DNA of 64,000 bases, taken from the NCBI GenBank assembly GCA_902826615.1, contig CADEFN010000002.1:62001-126000 (forward strand), given 5' to 3'. The stretch comes from an uncultured Gemmatimonadota bacterium (GTDB lineage Bacteria > Gemmatimonadota > Gemmatimonadetes > Gemmatimonadales > Gemmatimonadaceae). Below, piece by piece: positions 43,769 through 52,475 of the stretch (its first letter is position 1; every line of letters begins with the position of its first letter). The notes beneath the pieces are model-generated. The model was not told where the DNA came from. It did not search any database and saw only the letters and a program-made list of their open reading frames with translations. Both the position numbers and the translations under genes were made by a program.

Positions 43769-45999
43769 GGCGACGGAATCTTGAACGGATTCGCCGTGTC
43801 GGCCTTGGCCTTGGCTGGCGGTTTGGGTGTGGTGGGTGCCGCAGCGGGGGCAACGGGTGCCGCGGTGTCTCGCTGGGGCGTGATCGAGAAGGGATTGGCG
43901 TTGCCACAGCCCTGCGGCTCCGTGCCGGCGAGGAAGTAGTCGGTCACACCGCCACAGCCGTTGGCGAGGACAACACCCCCCGGCTGCGGCCAGTCCGGGG
44001 GCGCAGGCTTCCGTCGATACACCTCGAGCATGAACTGCGTAAATGCCGGCGCCGCCAGACGGCCACCCTGAGCGTTTGCCATGATCTTCTTCGGCTTGTC
44101 GAAGCCCATCCAGACCCCGGCCACGAGATCGGCGGTGTACCCGATGTACCAGACATCGGCGCCGTCGTTGGTTGTGCCGGTTTTGCCGCCTGACGGAACA
44201 CGGAATCCGGCGCCCCACACACTCCCGGCCGCAGTCCCGCGCTGAACCACACCCTTCATCATGTCGACCATCAGCCACGCCTCGGAGGGCGAAAGCACTT
44301 CATTGCTGGCCGAGGCCGGTTTCCACAGCACCTCACCGCGCTGATTCTCAACGCGGAGTATCCCGTTAGGCTCGGCGCGAGCGCCGAGGGTGGCAAAGGC
44401 GCTGTAGCTGGCGACCATTTGCAGGGGATAGACGTCGGCCGAGCCGATGAAGATCGACGGGAAGGGCGGGATGTAGGTGCGCAAGCCGAAGCGTTTGGCC
44501 ATGGCGATGACGGCCGACTCGCCGACGTCCATGCCCGCACGAATGGCGACGAGATTCCGCGACTGGGCGAAGCCATACCGCATGGACTGCGGCCCACCAA
44601 AGGTCCCGTCGTAGTTGCCGGGGGTCCAGACCGAGCCATCCACCTGTGGTAGCGAGATGGGAGCGTCGTCGTAGATGGTGGCGGGCGAACGGCCGTTGGC
44701 GATGGCCGTGGCGTAAACGATGGGCTTGAAGGTCGAACCCGGCTGCCGCAACGCCTGCGTCGCGCGGTTGAACTTGGAGTCGTCGTAGTCGCGGCCACCA
44801 ATGAGCGCCCGCACAGCACCCGTACGCGGCTCGAGCGCGATAAACGCCCCTTGCAGGTAAGGTGACTCGGGGTTGATCGACGAGGATGCGTCGGCCGTGC
44901 GCGCGAGATACTGCTCGAGCGTGGTGTGGCCGTATTTGCCGAAGCGTCCCCCCTCGATGGTCCGCATCTGGGTTTCCAGGGCCCGGTCGGCGGCCGACTG
45001 CATATCGAGGTCGAGGGTGGTGTAGACCTTGAGCCCCTCGTCGTACAGCCGGTCGCCGAACTTCTTCTCGAGCTGCTGACGCACCCACTCCACAAAGTAG
45101 GGGGCGATGTCGCCTGACTCGGTGCGCTGCGCCAGCTGCAGGGGATACGCCTTGGCGAGCGACGCATCATCGTCAGTGACGGCGCCATTTCGGCGCATCA
45201 GCTCGATGATGGTGTTGCGGCGCATGATGGCGCGGTCGGGATACCGGCGTGGATTGTAGCGGGTGGGCGCCTTGGGAATGGCCGCCAGTGTTGCCGCCTC
45301 GGCGAGGTTGAGATCGCGGACCGACTTGCCGAAGTATCGCTGCGCCGCGGTCTCCACCCCAAACGCTCCGGAGCCGAGGTTGATCTGATTGAGGTAGAGC
45401 TCGAGGACCCGCTCCTTCGGGTATCGGCTTTCGATCATCAGGGCCACGCGGGCCTCGCGCAGCTTTCGCACCAGGCTTCCCATCGACACCGAGCGGTCCC
45501 GCGAGATCTGTTCGGGGAACACGTTGCGGGCGAGCTGCATGGTGATGGTCGAAAAACCCTCGGCAAAACTTCCGGCCTTGAGGTTGGCCAGCACCGACCC
45601 CGGAATCCGGAGCCAGTCGATCCCTCCGTGCGAATAGAAGCGCTTGTCCTCCGTCACCACGAAGGCCTTGCGAACGAGGGGGGGGATGTCGTCGTGGGAA
45701 ATGAGCGTGCGACGCTCGAGCCCGAGTTCAGCGATAAACCGCCCGTCGACCGCGAAGAGCTTGGAGGTCTGGTCGGGCTGGTAACTGTCCAGCACTTCGA
45801 TGGACGGGCAGCGGGCCCCCCGGCAGACCAGCGCCCACGCTCCGTAGGTGCCGCCCAGTCCCGCAGCCCCCATGAAGGTGACCGCCAGGGCGGCGCGCCG
45901 GGTAAAGACGGGATGGCGCGAGAACCACGACGGCCGACGTGGGCCACGTCGCGGCCTTCGCTTGAACATCGCCCGCAGTCGCTCCACGACCGTTCGCAT
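43765..45999 (-). CDS. Class A penicillin-binding protein (PBP1A-like)
   Basis: 744 residues. A basic tail and one membrane helix (about residues 34-52) are followed by the GT51 glycosyltransferase domain, with its Glu in VVTEDKRFYSHGGID (residue 117), and then the transpeptidase with Ser422 in STFK, SRN (480-482) and KTGTT (606-610). The C-terminus is Pro/Ala-rich with a Cys pair. It polymerises and cross-links peptidoglycan at the outer face of the inner membrane. The gene is divergent from tyrS and followed by the amidohydrolase. A CCTAAC copy at 44364 encodes Pro-Asn. Confidence 0.95.
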   Translation of the reverse strand: MRTVVERLRAMFKRRPRRGPRRPSWFSRHPVFTRRAALAVTFMGAAGLGGTYGAWALVCRGARCPSIEVLDSYQPDQTSKLFAVDGRFIAELGLERRTLISHDDIPPLVRKAFVVTEDKRFYSHGGIDWLRIPGSVLANLKAGSFAEGFSTITMQLARNVFPEQISRDRSVSMGSLVRKLREARVALMIESRYPKERVLELYLNQINLGSGAFGVETAAQRYFGKSVRDLNLAEAATLAAIPKAPTRYNPRRYPDRAIMRRNTIIELMRRNGAVTDDDASLAKAYPLQLAQRTESGDIAPYFVEWVRQQLEKKFGDRLYDEGLKVYTTLDLDMQSAADRALETQMRTIEGGRFGKYGHTTLEQYLARTADASSSINPESPYLQGAFIALEPRTGAVRALIGGRDYDDSKFNRATQALRQPGSTFKPIVYATAIANGRSPATIYDDAPISLPQVDGSVWTPGNYDGTFGGPQSMRYGFAQSRNLVAIRAGMDVGESAVIAMAKRFGLRTYIPPFPSIFIGSADVYPLQMVASYSAFATLGARAEPNGILRVENQRGEVLWKPASASNEVLSPSEAWLMVDMMKGVVQRGTAAGSVWGAGFRVPSGGKTGTTNDGADVWYIGYTADLVAGVWMGFDKPKKIMANAQGGRLAAPAFTQFMLEVYRRKPAPPDWPQPGGVVLANGCGGVTDYFLAGTEPQGCGNANPFSITPQRDTAAPVAPAAAPTTPKPPAKAKADTANPFKIPSP

Positions 46000-46112
46000 G
46001 AGGCAGGTATGGTAACATGTCTCCCGTCCCCCCGCCTCCGATCCATCTCACAACCGGATTATACCGCACGCGACGGTCCCTGTTTCGGGGTCGCCCGGAT
46101 ACTTTGGTTCAC

Positions 46113-47375
46113 ATGGACCTGTCCTTTATTGAAGAGCTGACCTGGCGGGGGTTGCTGCACCAAACCACCGAGGGGGCACCGGCGGCGCTCGCCGAACGCC
46201 AAGTGGCTGGATATGTCGGTTTTGACCCAACCGGCTCCTCCCTGCATGTCGGTCACCTGGTGCAGGTGATGGGGTTGGTGCACCTGCAACGCTGCGGGCA
46301 CCGGCCCGTCGCGCTCGTGGGCGGGGGCACCGGTATGATCGGAGACCCGAGTGGCCGCAGTTCGGAGCGCAACCTGATCTCCCTCGAACAAGTGGCGGCG
46401 AACGCGGAGTCGATCCGCGGGCAACTCGAGCACTTTCTCGATTTCTCGGGCCCGCGTGCGGCGCGGATGCGGAACAACGCGGACTGGTTGATGACGCTCT
46501 CGCTCGTTGGCTTCCTGCGTGACGTCGGCAAACACTTCAGCATCAACCTCATGCTGGCGCGCGACTCGGTGAAGTCGCGACTCGAGACGGGCATCTCCTA
46601 CACGGAGTTCTCGTACATGCTGCTGCAGGCGTACGACTTTCAGCAGCTGTACGAACGCGATGGTGTCACCCTTCAGATGGGGGGCTCCGACCAGTGGGGC
46701 AACATCACCGCGGGCACGGAGCTCATCCGGCGCGCGTCGGGGGGTGAGGCCTATGGTGTGACGCTGCCCCTCATCACCACAGCCGACGGCAAGAAGTTCG
46801 GGAAGACCGCCGAGGGCACGAGTGTGTGGCTCGACCCCTCACGCACGTCACCCTACCAGTTCTACCAGTTCTGGATCAACGTGGACGACCGCAACGCCGG
46901 CGAATACCTGCGGATGTTCACCCTGATGCCACGCGAAGAGGTGGAGGCATTCGACGTCGCGGTTGCCGAACGCCCGGAGAAACGCGAGACCCAGGCCGCG
47001 CTGGCCATGGACGTCACGGCCCGGGTGCATGGTCAATCGGCGGCGGCCGCTGCGCGCGAAGCGAGCCGTGTGGTGTTCGACAAGAAGGCGGACCCGCGGT
47101 CGATTTCACTGGAGGTTCGTGAAATGCTGCATCACGAGCTTCCGCACGCCACGCTGCCCGCGGGCGATACCGTCTCGGTGGTGGACCTGATGGTGGACAC
47201 CGGGCTGGCCAAGTCCAAAGGCGACGCGCGCCGTCAGATCCAGCAGGGAGCTGTGAGTGTGAATGGCCGGAAGCTGGGCGCCGAGGAGGTGGCAGTGCCG
47301 GCGAGTGAGGCGGCGCACGACCGGTACTTCCTTGTTCGCAAGGGTGCGCGAGAGATCGCGTCGGGGAGTTTCTGA
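46113..47375 (+). CDS. tyrS: Tyrosyl-tRNA synthetase
   Basis: 420 residues from the ATG at 46113; the frame is open upstream but the family begins at this point. The HIGH-like motif is HVGH within GFDPTGSSLHVGH, the tyrosine-binding residues lie in YTEFSYMLLQAYDF and GGSDQWGN, and the KMSKS-like motif is KKFGKT. A C-terminal S4 RNA-binding domain (KSKGDARRQIQQGAVSVNG) completes the protein. It charges tRNA-Tyr in the cytoplasm. It is a single gene between the divergent PBP and the convergent aminotransferase gene, ending 3 bp before the latter's stop. Confidence 0.97.
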   Translation: MDLSFIEELTWRGLLHQTTEGAPAALAERQVAGYVGFDPTGSSLHVGHLVQVMGLVHLQRCGHRPVALVGGGTGMIGDPSGRSSERNLISLEQVAANAESIRGQLEHFLDFSGPRAARMRNNADWLMTLSLVGFLRDVGKHFSINLMLARDSVKSRLETGISYTEFSYMLLQAYDFQQLYERDGVTLQMGGSDQWGNITAGTELIRRASGGEAYGVTLPLITTADGKKFGKTAEGTSVWLDPSRTSPYQFYQFWINVDDRNAGEYLRMFTLMPREEVEAFDVAVAERPEKRETQAALAMDVTARVHGQSAAAAAREASRVVFDKKADPRSISLEVREMLHHELPHATLPAGDTVSVVDLMVDTGLAKSKGDARRQIQQGAVSVNGRKLGAEEVAVPASEAAHDRYFLVRKGAREIASGSF

Positions 47376-47378
47376 GAC

Positions 47379-48524
47379 TCACTCCGACAAAACTCCGAGT
47401 GCAGTTTCGAGGTGTTGCACCGGGGTGAAGAAGTGTGGCGAGAGACGAATGGCACCCTCGCGCAGCGAATGCGACACCCCGCGCGCCGTCAGGCGTGCGG
47501 ATGCCGCCCGGGGATCGGGTGGGATCACCGCCACGATACCCGCCCGATGGTGGTCGTCTGACGGGGTCACCAGCTGCATCCCGTGGTGACGCTGCGCCCA
47601 CTCGATGATATGACGCGTGAGCTCGCGGATCCTCGCGGCCACCACCACCGGCCCGGCCTCGTGAATCACCTCGAGGGCCGCGTTCATCACCGAGAAGTCC
47701 TGATACGGGAGCGAGACCATCTCGAAGCGCCGGGCGTCGTCCCAATACTGCAGCCGGTAGTTGAGGAGCTGCGTGAAATCATCGGAGCCCTCGACCGCCA
47801 TCCAGCTCACCTGGGTGGGCTCCAGGGTCCTGACGAGCTCCTTGCGGACGTAGGCAAAGCCGGTGCCCCAGGGTGAGAGGAGCCACTTCTGGGTGCCGCA
47901 GGACAGGATATCAATGGGCGTCCGGCTGACATCGAGGGTAAGCGGTCCGAGCCCCTGAATGGCATCGACAACAAACCAGATGTTGCGGGCTCGGCAGGCC
48001 TCGCCGAGCCGCTGCAGGTCGAGTTGCATCCCCGACTCGAATGACACCCACGACACCACCAGGGCTTTCACACCCGGCTGCTCGATGGCCGCGAGGAGGG
48101 CCTCCTCATCAAAGAGCCGTCCTGCACAGGGCACCACACGGAAGTCGATGCCCGTGTCCCGCGCGAGCGCCATCCACGGATAGATGTTGGCGGGAAAGTC
48201 GCGATCGCTGGCAACGACGACGTCGCCTTTCTTGAAGGGCAGCGAGCGGGCCGCCAGGTTGAGACCGTAGCTGGTGTTCACCATCAGCGCGATTTCCTGT
48301 GGCGCCGCGCCGATGAGCTGCGCGATCAGCTCACGTGAGCGATCCAGCGTCCGGAACTGCACATCCGGCCCGTACCGCCAGGGCTCGGCGCGCATATCGG
48401 CCTGCTCGATGGCCACACGCCGGGCACGTTCGGGGAGCGGACCGGTGGCTGCACTGTTGAGGTAGATGGTGCGGTCCTGCTGCAGGCGACCGAACTCCCG
48501 CTGGATAATCGCGTCGAGGGACAC
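47379..48524 (-). CDS. Class V aminotransferase (cysteine desulfurase-like fold)
   Basis: 381 residues from a GTG at 48524; the upstream extension overlaps the acyltransferase gene in another frame and lacks family similarity. YLNSAATGPLPERARR starts the domain. The PLP Lys is in SCGTQKWLLSPWGTG, with the cofactor Asp in FVVDAIQGLGP. The C-terminus has HFFTPVQHLETAL. It belongs to the broad group of class V enzymes that includes kynureninases and desulfurases; the lack of an obvious sulfur-carrying Cys loop makes a desulfurase role unlikely. It is the last gene of the envelope operon, 20 bp after LpxL. Confidence 0.82.
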   Translation of the reverse strand: MSLDAIIQREFGRLQQDRTIYLNSAATGPLPERARRVAIEQADMRAEPWRYGPDVQFRTLDRSRELIAQLIGAAPQEIALMVNTSYGLNLAARSLPFKKGDVVVASDRDFPANIYPWMALARDTGIDFRVVPCAGRLFDEEALLAAIEQPGVKALVVSWVSFESGMQLDLQRLGEACRARNIWFVVDAIQGLGPLTLDVSRTPIDILSCGTQKWLLSPWGTGFAYVRKELVRTLEPTQVSWMAVEGSDDFTQLLNYRLQYWDDARRFEMVSLPYQDFSVMNAALEVIHEAGPVVVAARIRELTRHIIEWAQRHHGMQLVTPSDDHHRAGIVAVIPPDPRAASARLTARGVSHSLREGAIRLSPHFFTPVQHLETALGVLSE

Positions 48525-48544
48525 TGTGCGTGACGTTGAGCTGT

Positions 48545-49483
48545 TCAATTGCCGACGGGCTGCGTGACCGGATCGCGCAGGGCGGGAGGCGTGTCGGGTG
48601 GCTGGCGTTTCCACCGGCGATGCTGCCAGAAGTACTGATCAGGGTACCGCCTGACGAGTCGCTCGAGGGCGGCGGTGAAGTTCGCGACCGTCGTATCGAT
48701 GTCGGCGTCGCGGTCGCCGGTATCGGCCACCACAATTTCCTCGGCAACAAAACGGTACTTCCCGCTGGGCTGGAGCACGGCTGCCACAAAAACGATGGGC
48801 GCCTTGAACCGCATGGCAAAGACGGCTGGACCGCGAGGCGTCTTGGCCGGACGCCCGAAAAAGGGCACAAAGGTCGAGGCCAAACCGAGGACCCCCTGGT
48901 CGGCCATGAGCGCCGCGGAGCGCCCTTCCTTGCGGCCACGAATGAGTTCGCGCACGGCGTCGCTGTCGTACACGATGCGCATCCCCACACGGCTGCGCGT
49001 CCGGTTGAGAAAACCGTCGAAGAGAGGGTTTGCCATGCGACGCACCACGGCATTCATGCGGATGCCACGCGACGCGAGATAGGCACCGGCCAGTTCCCAG
49101 TTGCCGACGTGCCCCGAGAAGAGCACCAGTGCGCGCTCGCGCACACCAAGCGCCTCGAGCACATGCAGGTCGTCGTCAGCCTCGAAGAGTGCCCGCAGTC
49201 CCTCCTCCTTCATCGAGGGGAGGAGGGCGAGCTCGATGGCGAGTCGCCCGAGATTGGCATACGATTGCCGAGCCAGCGCCGCAACGCCGTCGGCATCGAG
49301 TCCGGGAAAGGCGGCGGCCAGCTGCCGCTCAACGGTCGTGCGACGTACGCCTAACGGCGAGTAGCCCAGACGTCCGATGGCCTGACCGGTGCGCCGGGCA
49401 AATGAGAGGGGCACCAGACGCAGAACGAAGGTCACCAGGCGAAGGAGACCATACTCCAGCCGGTGTCGGAGCCGCGGCTTCAT
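48545..49483 (-). CDS. LpxL/HtrB-like lipid A acyltransferase
   Basis: 312 residues with one N-terminal membrane-associated helix. The acyltransferase motif SGHVGNWE (H-x4-E) and the late YPDQYFWQHRRWK segment are diagnostic of the LpxL/LpxM family, which adds secondary acyl chains to lipid A. It is preceded by a glycosyltransferase with a 4-bp overlap and lies in an operon with an MsbA-like exporter, so it acts on LPS or an LPS-like lipid at the inner membrane. An octamer at 49349 encodes Pro-Leu-Gly. Confidence 0.92.
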   Translation of the reverse strand: MKPRLRHRLEYGLLRLVTFVLRLVPLSFARRTGQAIGRLGYSPLGVRRTTVERQLAAAFPGLDADGVAALARQSYANLGRLAIELALLPSMKEEGLRALFEADDDLHVLEALGVRERALVLFSGHVGNWELAGAYLASRGIRMNAVVRRMANPLFDGFLNRTRSRVGMRIVYDSDAVRELIRGRKEGRSAALMADQGVLGLASTFVPFFGRPAKTPRGPAVFAMRFKAPIVFVAAVLQPSGKYRFVAEEIVVADTGDRDADIDTTVANFTAALERLVRRYPDQYFWQHRRWKRQPPDTPPALRDPVTQPVGN

Positions 49484-50646
49484 GCGCCCACTCCAGTCAC
49501 GCGCTGCGCGAATTCGAGGGTCTCCCGCGCGACACGATCCCAGTTGTAGTGCGAGAGGGCCGCGTGGCGCCCTGCCCGCCCCATGGCGGTCCTGCGTGCT
49601 TCATCAGACAGAAGATTCTGGATCGCCGCCGCGGCCGCGCCGTGATCGTCGGCTGGAACCACAACACCTGTCTCTCCATCGCGGATGGCGGAGCGCACAC
49701 CACCAGAGTCGCCACCGATCACCGGGACACCACTCGCCGAGGCCTCTACGAAAGAAATGCCGAACCCCTCGACGTTCACGCCAGCGTCCAGACGCGAGAG
49801 CCCGATGTAGATCGTCGCGGTCGCATAGGCTTCGGCTACCTCGTCGTCGGAAAGGGCACCGGCAAAGTGGACACGACCTGCCACACCAAGGGACGCCGCC
49901 AGTGCCTCGAGGCGCGGGCGGTCATCGCCGTTGCCGACCATGAGGTAGTGCACGGTGTCATCGCCTAACGCGGCCAGCGCGCGGATCACGGAGTCCTGTC
50001 CCTTGTGCCGGACGAGTCGCGCCACCGTGACCAGGAGTGGGGCGGTGCCGATGCCAAAGGTCGTGCGCAGGCCCCTGGTATCACGATCGGGGCGAAACCA
50101 GTGCGGATCGGTGCCGAGGTCGATGGCGGCCACCTCGGGCGGGCGTGAGACACCGGCCAGCGTCAGCACCTCGCGGGTGATATCGGCCGTCCAGCGTGAG
50201 TTGGCGACGATACCGCTGGCATTCCCCATGATGTCTCGCGCCGACCAGCGCTTGAGCAGGCTGCCGCCGATACGGGCCCGTTCGCGCAAGACATCGCCCC
50301 CATTCACATAGACCAGCCATGGCGTAGGCACGCGTCGCACCGCCATTGCCAGTGCGTATCCGCATGGTCTGATGTTCCCCAGGTGAATCAGCTCCACGCC
50401 GTTGCGAAGGTGACGCACGAGGTCACCCGACCATCGCACCTGCCGTGTGAAACGTTTGGCCTGGGCAAAGGGAAAGGGCTGCCGCTCGACGGGATACCCT
50501 TCACCGGCGTCGAAGGCGGCCGACTGCGGTGCGGAGACCGTAGACACCGTCACCGAGGGAAAGCGACGGCAGAGTTCGACATGACGTCGCGCCATGCCCC
50601 CGAGGTCGGGCCCAAAGTCCTGTGTGACAAAGAGGTGCCGGCTCAC
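49480..50646 (-). CDS. Glycosyltransferase family 4
   Basis: 388 residues from a GTG at 50646 that overlaps the upstream stop (GTGA); the longer open frame upstream is in the wrong gene. The N-terminal FVTQDFGPDLGGMARRH is the GT4 acceptor-site loop, and the C-terminal GFGISFVEASASGVPVIGG has the E-x7-E motif that binds the nucleotide-sugar. A GT-B fold retaining enzyme acting on an envelope glycolipid is likely. The donor and acceptor are unknown. An octamer at 49963 encodes Ala-Leu-Gly. Confidence 0.9.
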   Translation of the reverse strand: MSRHLFVTQDFGPDLGGMARRHVELCRRFPSVTVSTVSAPQSAAFDAGEGYPVERQPFPFAQAKRFTRQVRWSGDLVRHLRNGVELIHLGNIRPCGYALAMAVRRVPTPWLVYVNGGDVLRERARIGGSLLKRWSARDIMGNASGIVANSRWTADITREVLTLAGVSRPPEVAAIDLGTDPHWFRPDRDTRGLRTTFGIGTAPLLVTVARLVRHKGQDSVIRALAALGDDTVHYLMVGNGDDRPRLEALAASLGVAGRVHFAGALSDDEVAEAYATATIYIGLSRLDAGVNVEGFGISFVEASASGVPVIGGDSGGVRSAIRDGETGVVVPADDHGAAAAAIQNLLSDEARRTAMGRAGRHAALSHYNWDRVARETLEFAQRVTGVGA

Positions 50647-51404
50647 GTGCGGGGGGTACGCGGCATGGACCAGAGCTGCGCATACTTTGCCGCCACACTC
50701 ATCGCGCCAAGCACGGCAATCACCACCCCATGTGCGCCGTCCCGCCAGCCCTGCCTGACGATGAGCATGGTGAGGAACCTGGCCAGTGGGCGCAGGGTGA
50801 GGTCGGTGAGTGTGGCACGACGCCCGCGCGCCGCGTGCTGCTCGGCCCACCACCGCGAGTAGCGATGCAGCTTTTCGAAGTACTCCCCGAGGTGGGAATA
50901 GGGCGTGTGCAGCAACGGGGCGCCTAACGTTCCTACCGTACCGGCCACGATGACATGTTCGTGTACCGGGCGCTCGTCATACCGGTGATCACTCCGGAAG
51001 AGGCGGACCGGTCGATCACGCTCCCAGCCGCCGAACCGGATTTCGCGGCCGAGGAAGAAATTGCGGCGTGGCACACGCCAGGCCTGCGTTCCCGTGGTGG
51101 CAATCGCGGCTTTGACGGCGGCCTCAAACTCTGGTGTGGCGCGTTCGTCGGCGTCGAGCACCAGAATCCAGGGGTGTGCAGCCCGGGCGATGGCGGCATT
51201 GCGCTGCGCACCGATGGTGCGAAAGGGGTGCGAGAAGACGGTGGCGCCCGCCTGCCGTGCCACCGCGACCGTGTCGTCCGTGGAGTCGTTCTCAACGACA
51301 AGCACCTCGGCTGCCCACCCCACACTGGCAATGCAGGCGGTGATGTCCGCCGCCTCATTGCGCGCCGCGATCACGACCGTGACTGGCTCTCGGGGAGCGC
51401 TCAC
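50643..51404 (-). CDS. Glycosyltransferase family 2 (WaaE/KdtX-like)
   Basis: 253 residues from a GTG overlapping the preceding stop (GTGA). The GT-A motif begins VTVVIAARNEAADI and the metal-binding LVLDADERATPEF contains the DxD-type site. The YDERPVHEHV segment is typical of the WaaE/KdtX-like LPS core glucosyltransferases. It probably adds a hexose to the LPS core or a similar acceptor on the cytoplasmic face. Its place between two other glycosyltransferase genes supports this. Confidence 0.88.
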   Translation of the reverse strand: MSAPREPVTVVIAARNEAADITACIASVGWAAEVLVVENDSTDDTVAVARQAGATVFSHPFRTIGAQRNAAIARAAHPWILVLDADERATPEFEAAVKAAIATTGTQAWRVPRRNFFLGREIRFGGWERDRPVRLFRSDHRYDERPVHEHVIVAGTVGTLGAPLLHTPYSHLGEYFEKLHRYSRWWAEQHAARGRRATLTDLTLRPLARFLTMLIVRQGWRDGAHGVVIAVLGAMSVAAKYAQLWSMPRTPRT

Positions 51405-52474
51405 GCGCGGGCGGGGGTGCGCGAGCGCTCGCGGGCCGTACGCGCCACGGACTCGAATCCGGACAGCATTTCGCGCAGCGTGAACTCCCGTTCCACACGG
51501 GCGCGACCGGCGTCACCCATGGTGGCGCGCCGTTCGGCGTCGGCGAGGAGCACCGTCGTTTCGGCCGCCATGGTGGGCGGGTCGAGCTGCGCCATGAGGA
51601 TGCCGTGAATCCCGTGCGACAGATACCGGGCCGCCACCGTGGTGCGTTCGGCGAGCGGCACGAGGCCATGTGCCATGAGCTGCAGCACACCTAACGCGGC
51701 ATCGTCCCCGTCGCCGATGACCCACCCGGCTGCGGCACCGTCGAGGGCCCCGGCAACCTGGTTGCGGTGTGTCATCCAGTCCACCCGGCGCGCAAGCCCG
51801 AGGGCCGACGCCAGCACCTGCAGGTCTGGATCGGCGGCCGCCGTACCAATCACCCGCAGCCGCAAGTTGGAGTGTTGCTGCGCCAGGAGCGCGGTCGCGC
51901 GGACCACGTTGGTCGCACGTCGCACCGCCTCACGGGTGGCCAGGCAGACCAGCACGGCGTACCCATCGGCACTGCGCTGCGGCGCGCGTTCGGGCAGGCT
52001 CACCCCCAACTCGACGCGCACGGGGGTGAGCGCCCCACTGGGAGCGGCATGCCCGCTCGGAGGCGATTCGGAGGTGTAGAGGTAGCGCGTGGGCCAGATT
52101 TTCTCGGCGCGGCGACGGGTGCGTGTGTCTGCGGCCACTCCTCCGGCCCCGATACGCCTGACGAGTGCGCCACGCCCCAGCTTTTTCAGTGCCCGTGCGG
52201 CCATGAGCTGTTCGGCATCGGTGTGCACAAAGACGGCATCACTGCCCCGCTCTTCGAGCACGGCCAGCAAGTCCTTCCATCCCCCGGGCTCTCCTTCTTC
52301 GCCGAGGGGCATCTGTCGGGCCGCCGATCGAACGCCGATACGCGCGACCTCGCTTTCTGGGGGGCTCACCAGGGTCGTCTCGTGGCCGCGGCTGGCGAGG
52401 GCATGGGCGACGGTGGTGAACACCCGGGCGGCGCCCGTCCACTGACCGCTCTCGCAGACAAAGACGAGCTGCAT
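51401..52474 (-). CDS. Glycosyltransferase, GT-B type
   Basis: 357 residues from the ATG at 52474, 1 nt after the ABC transporter stop. It begins QLVFVCESGQWTGAARV, typical of GT-B glycosyltransferases, and ends with the conserved TMGDAGRARVEREFTLREML helix. The central E-x7-E motif of GT4 is poorly preserved (GDGDDAALGVLQLMAHG), so the mechanism and donor are less certain than for its neighbour. It overlaps the family-2 gene by GTGA. The role is assembly of a surface glycolipid, by context. Confidence 0.78.
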   Translation of the reverse strand: MQLVFVCESGQWTGAARVFTTVAHALASRGHETTLVSPPESEVARIGVRSAARQMPLGEEGEPGGWKDLLAVLEERGSDAVFVHTDAEQLMAARALKKLGRGALVRRIGAGGVAADTRTRRRAEKIWPTRYLYTSESPPSGHAAPSGALTPVRVELGVSLPERAPQRSADGYAVLVCLATREAVRRATNVVRATALLAQQHSNLRLRVIGTAAADPDLQVLASALGLARRVDWMTHRNQVAGALDGAAAGWVIGDGDDAALGVLQLMAHGLVPLAERTTVAARYLSHGIHGILMAQLDPPTMAAETTVLLADAERRATMGDAGRARVEREFTLREMLSGFESVARTARERSRTPARA

Positions 52475-52475
52475 C

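Noticed and set aside
42413-44278. A 621-codon frame extending the amidohydrolase into the PBP gene
   Set aside because: The extension is low-complexity out-of-frame translation of the PBP gene; the amidohydrolase homology starts at the ATG at 43768.
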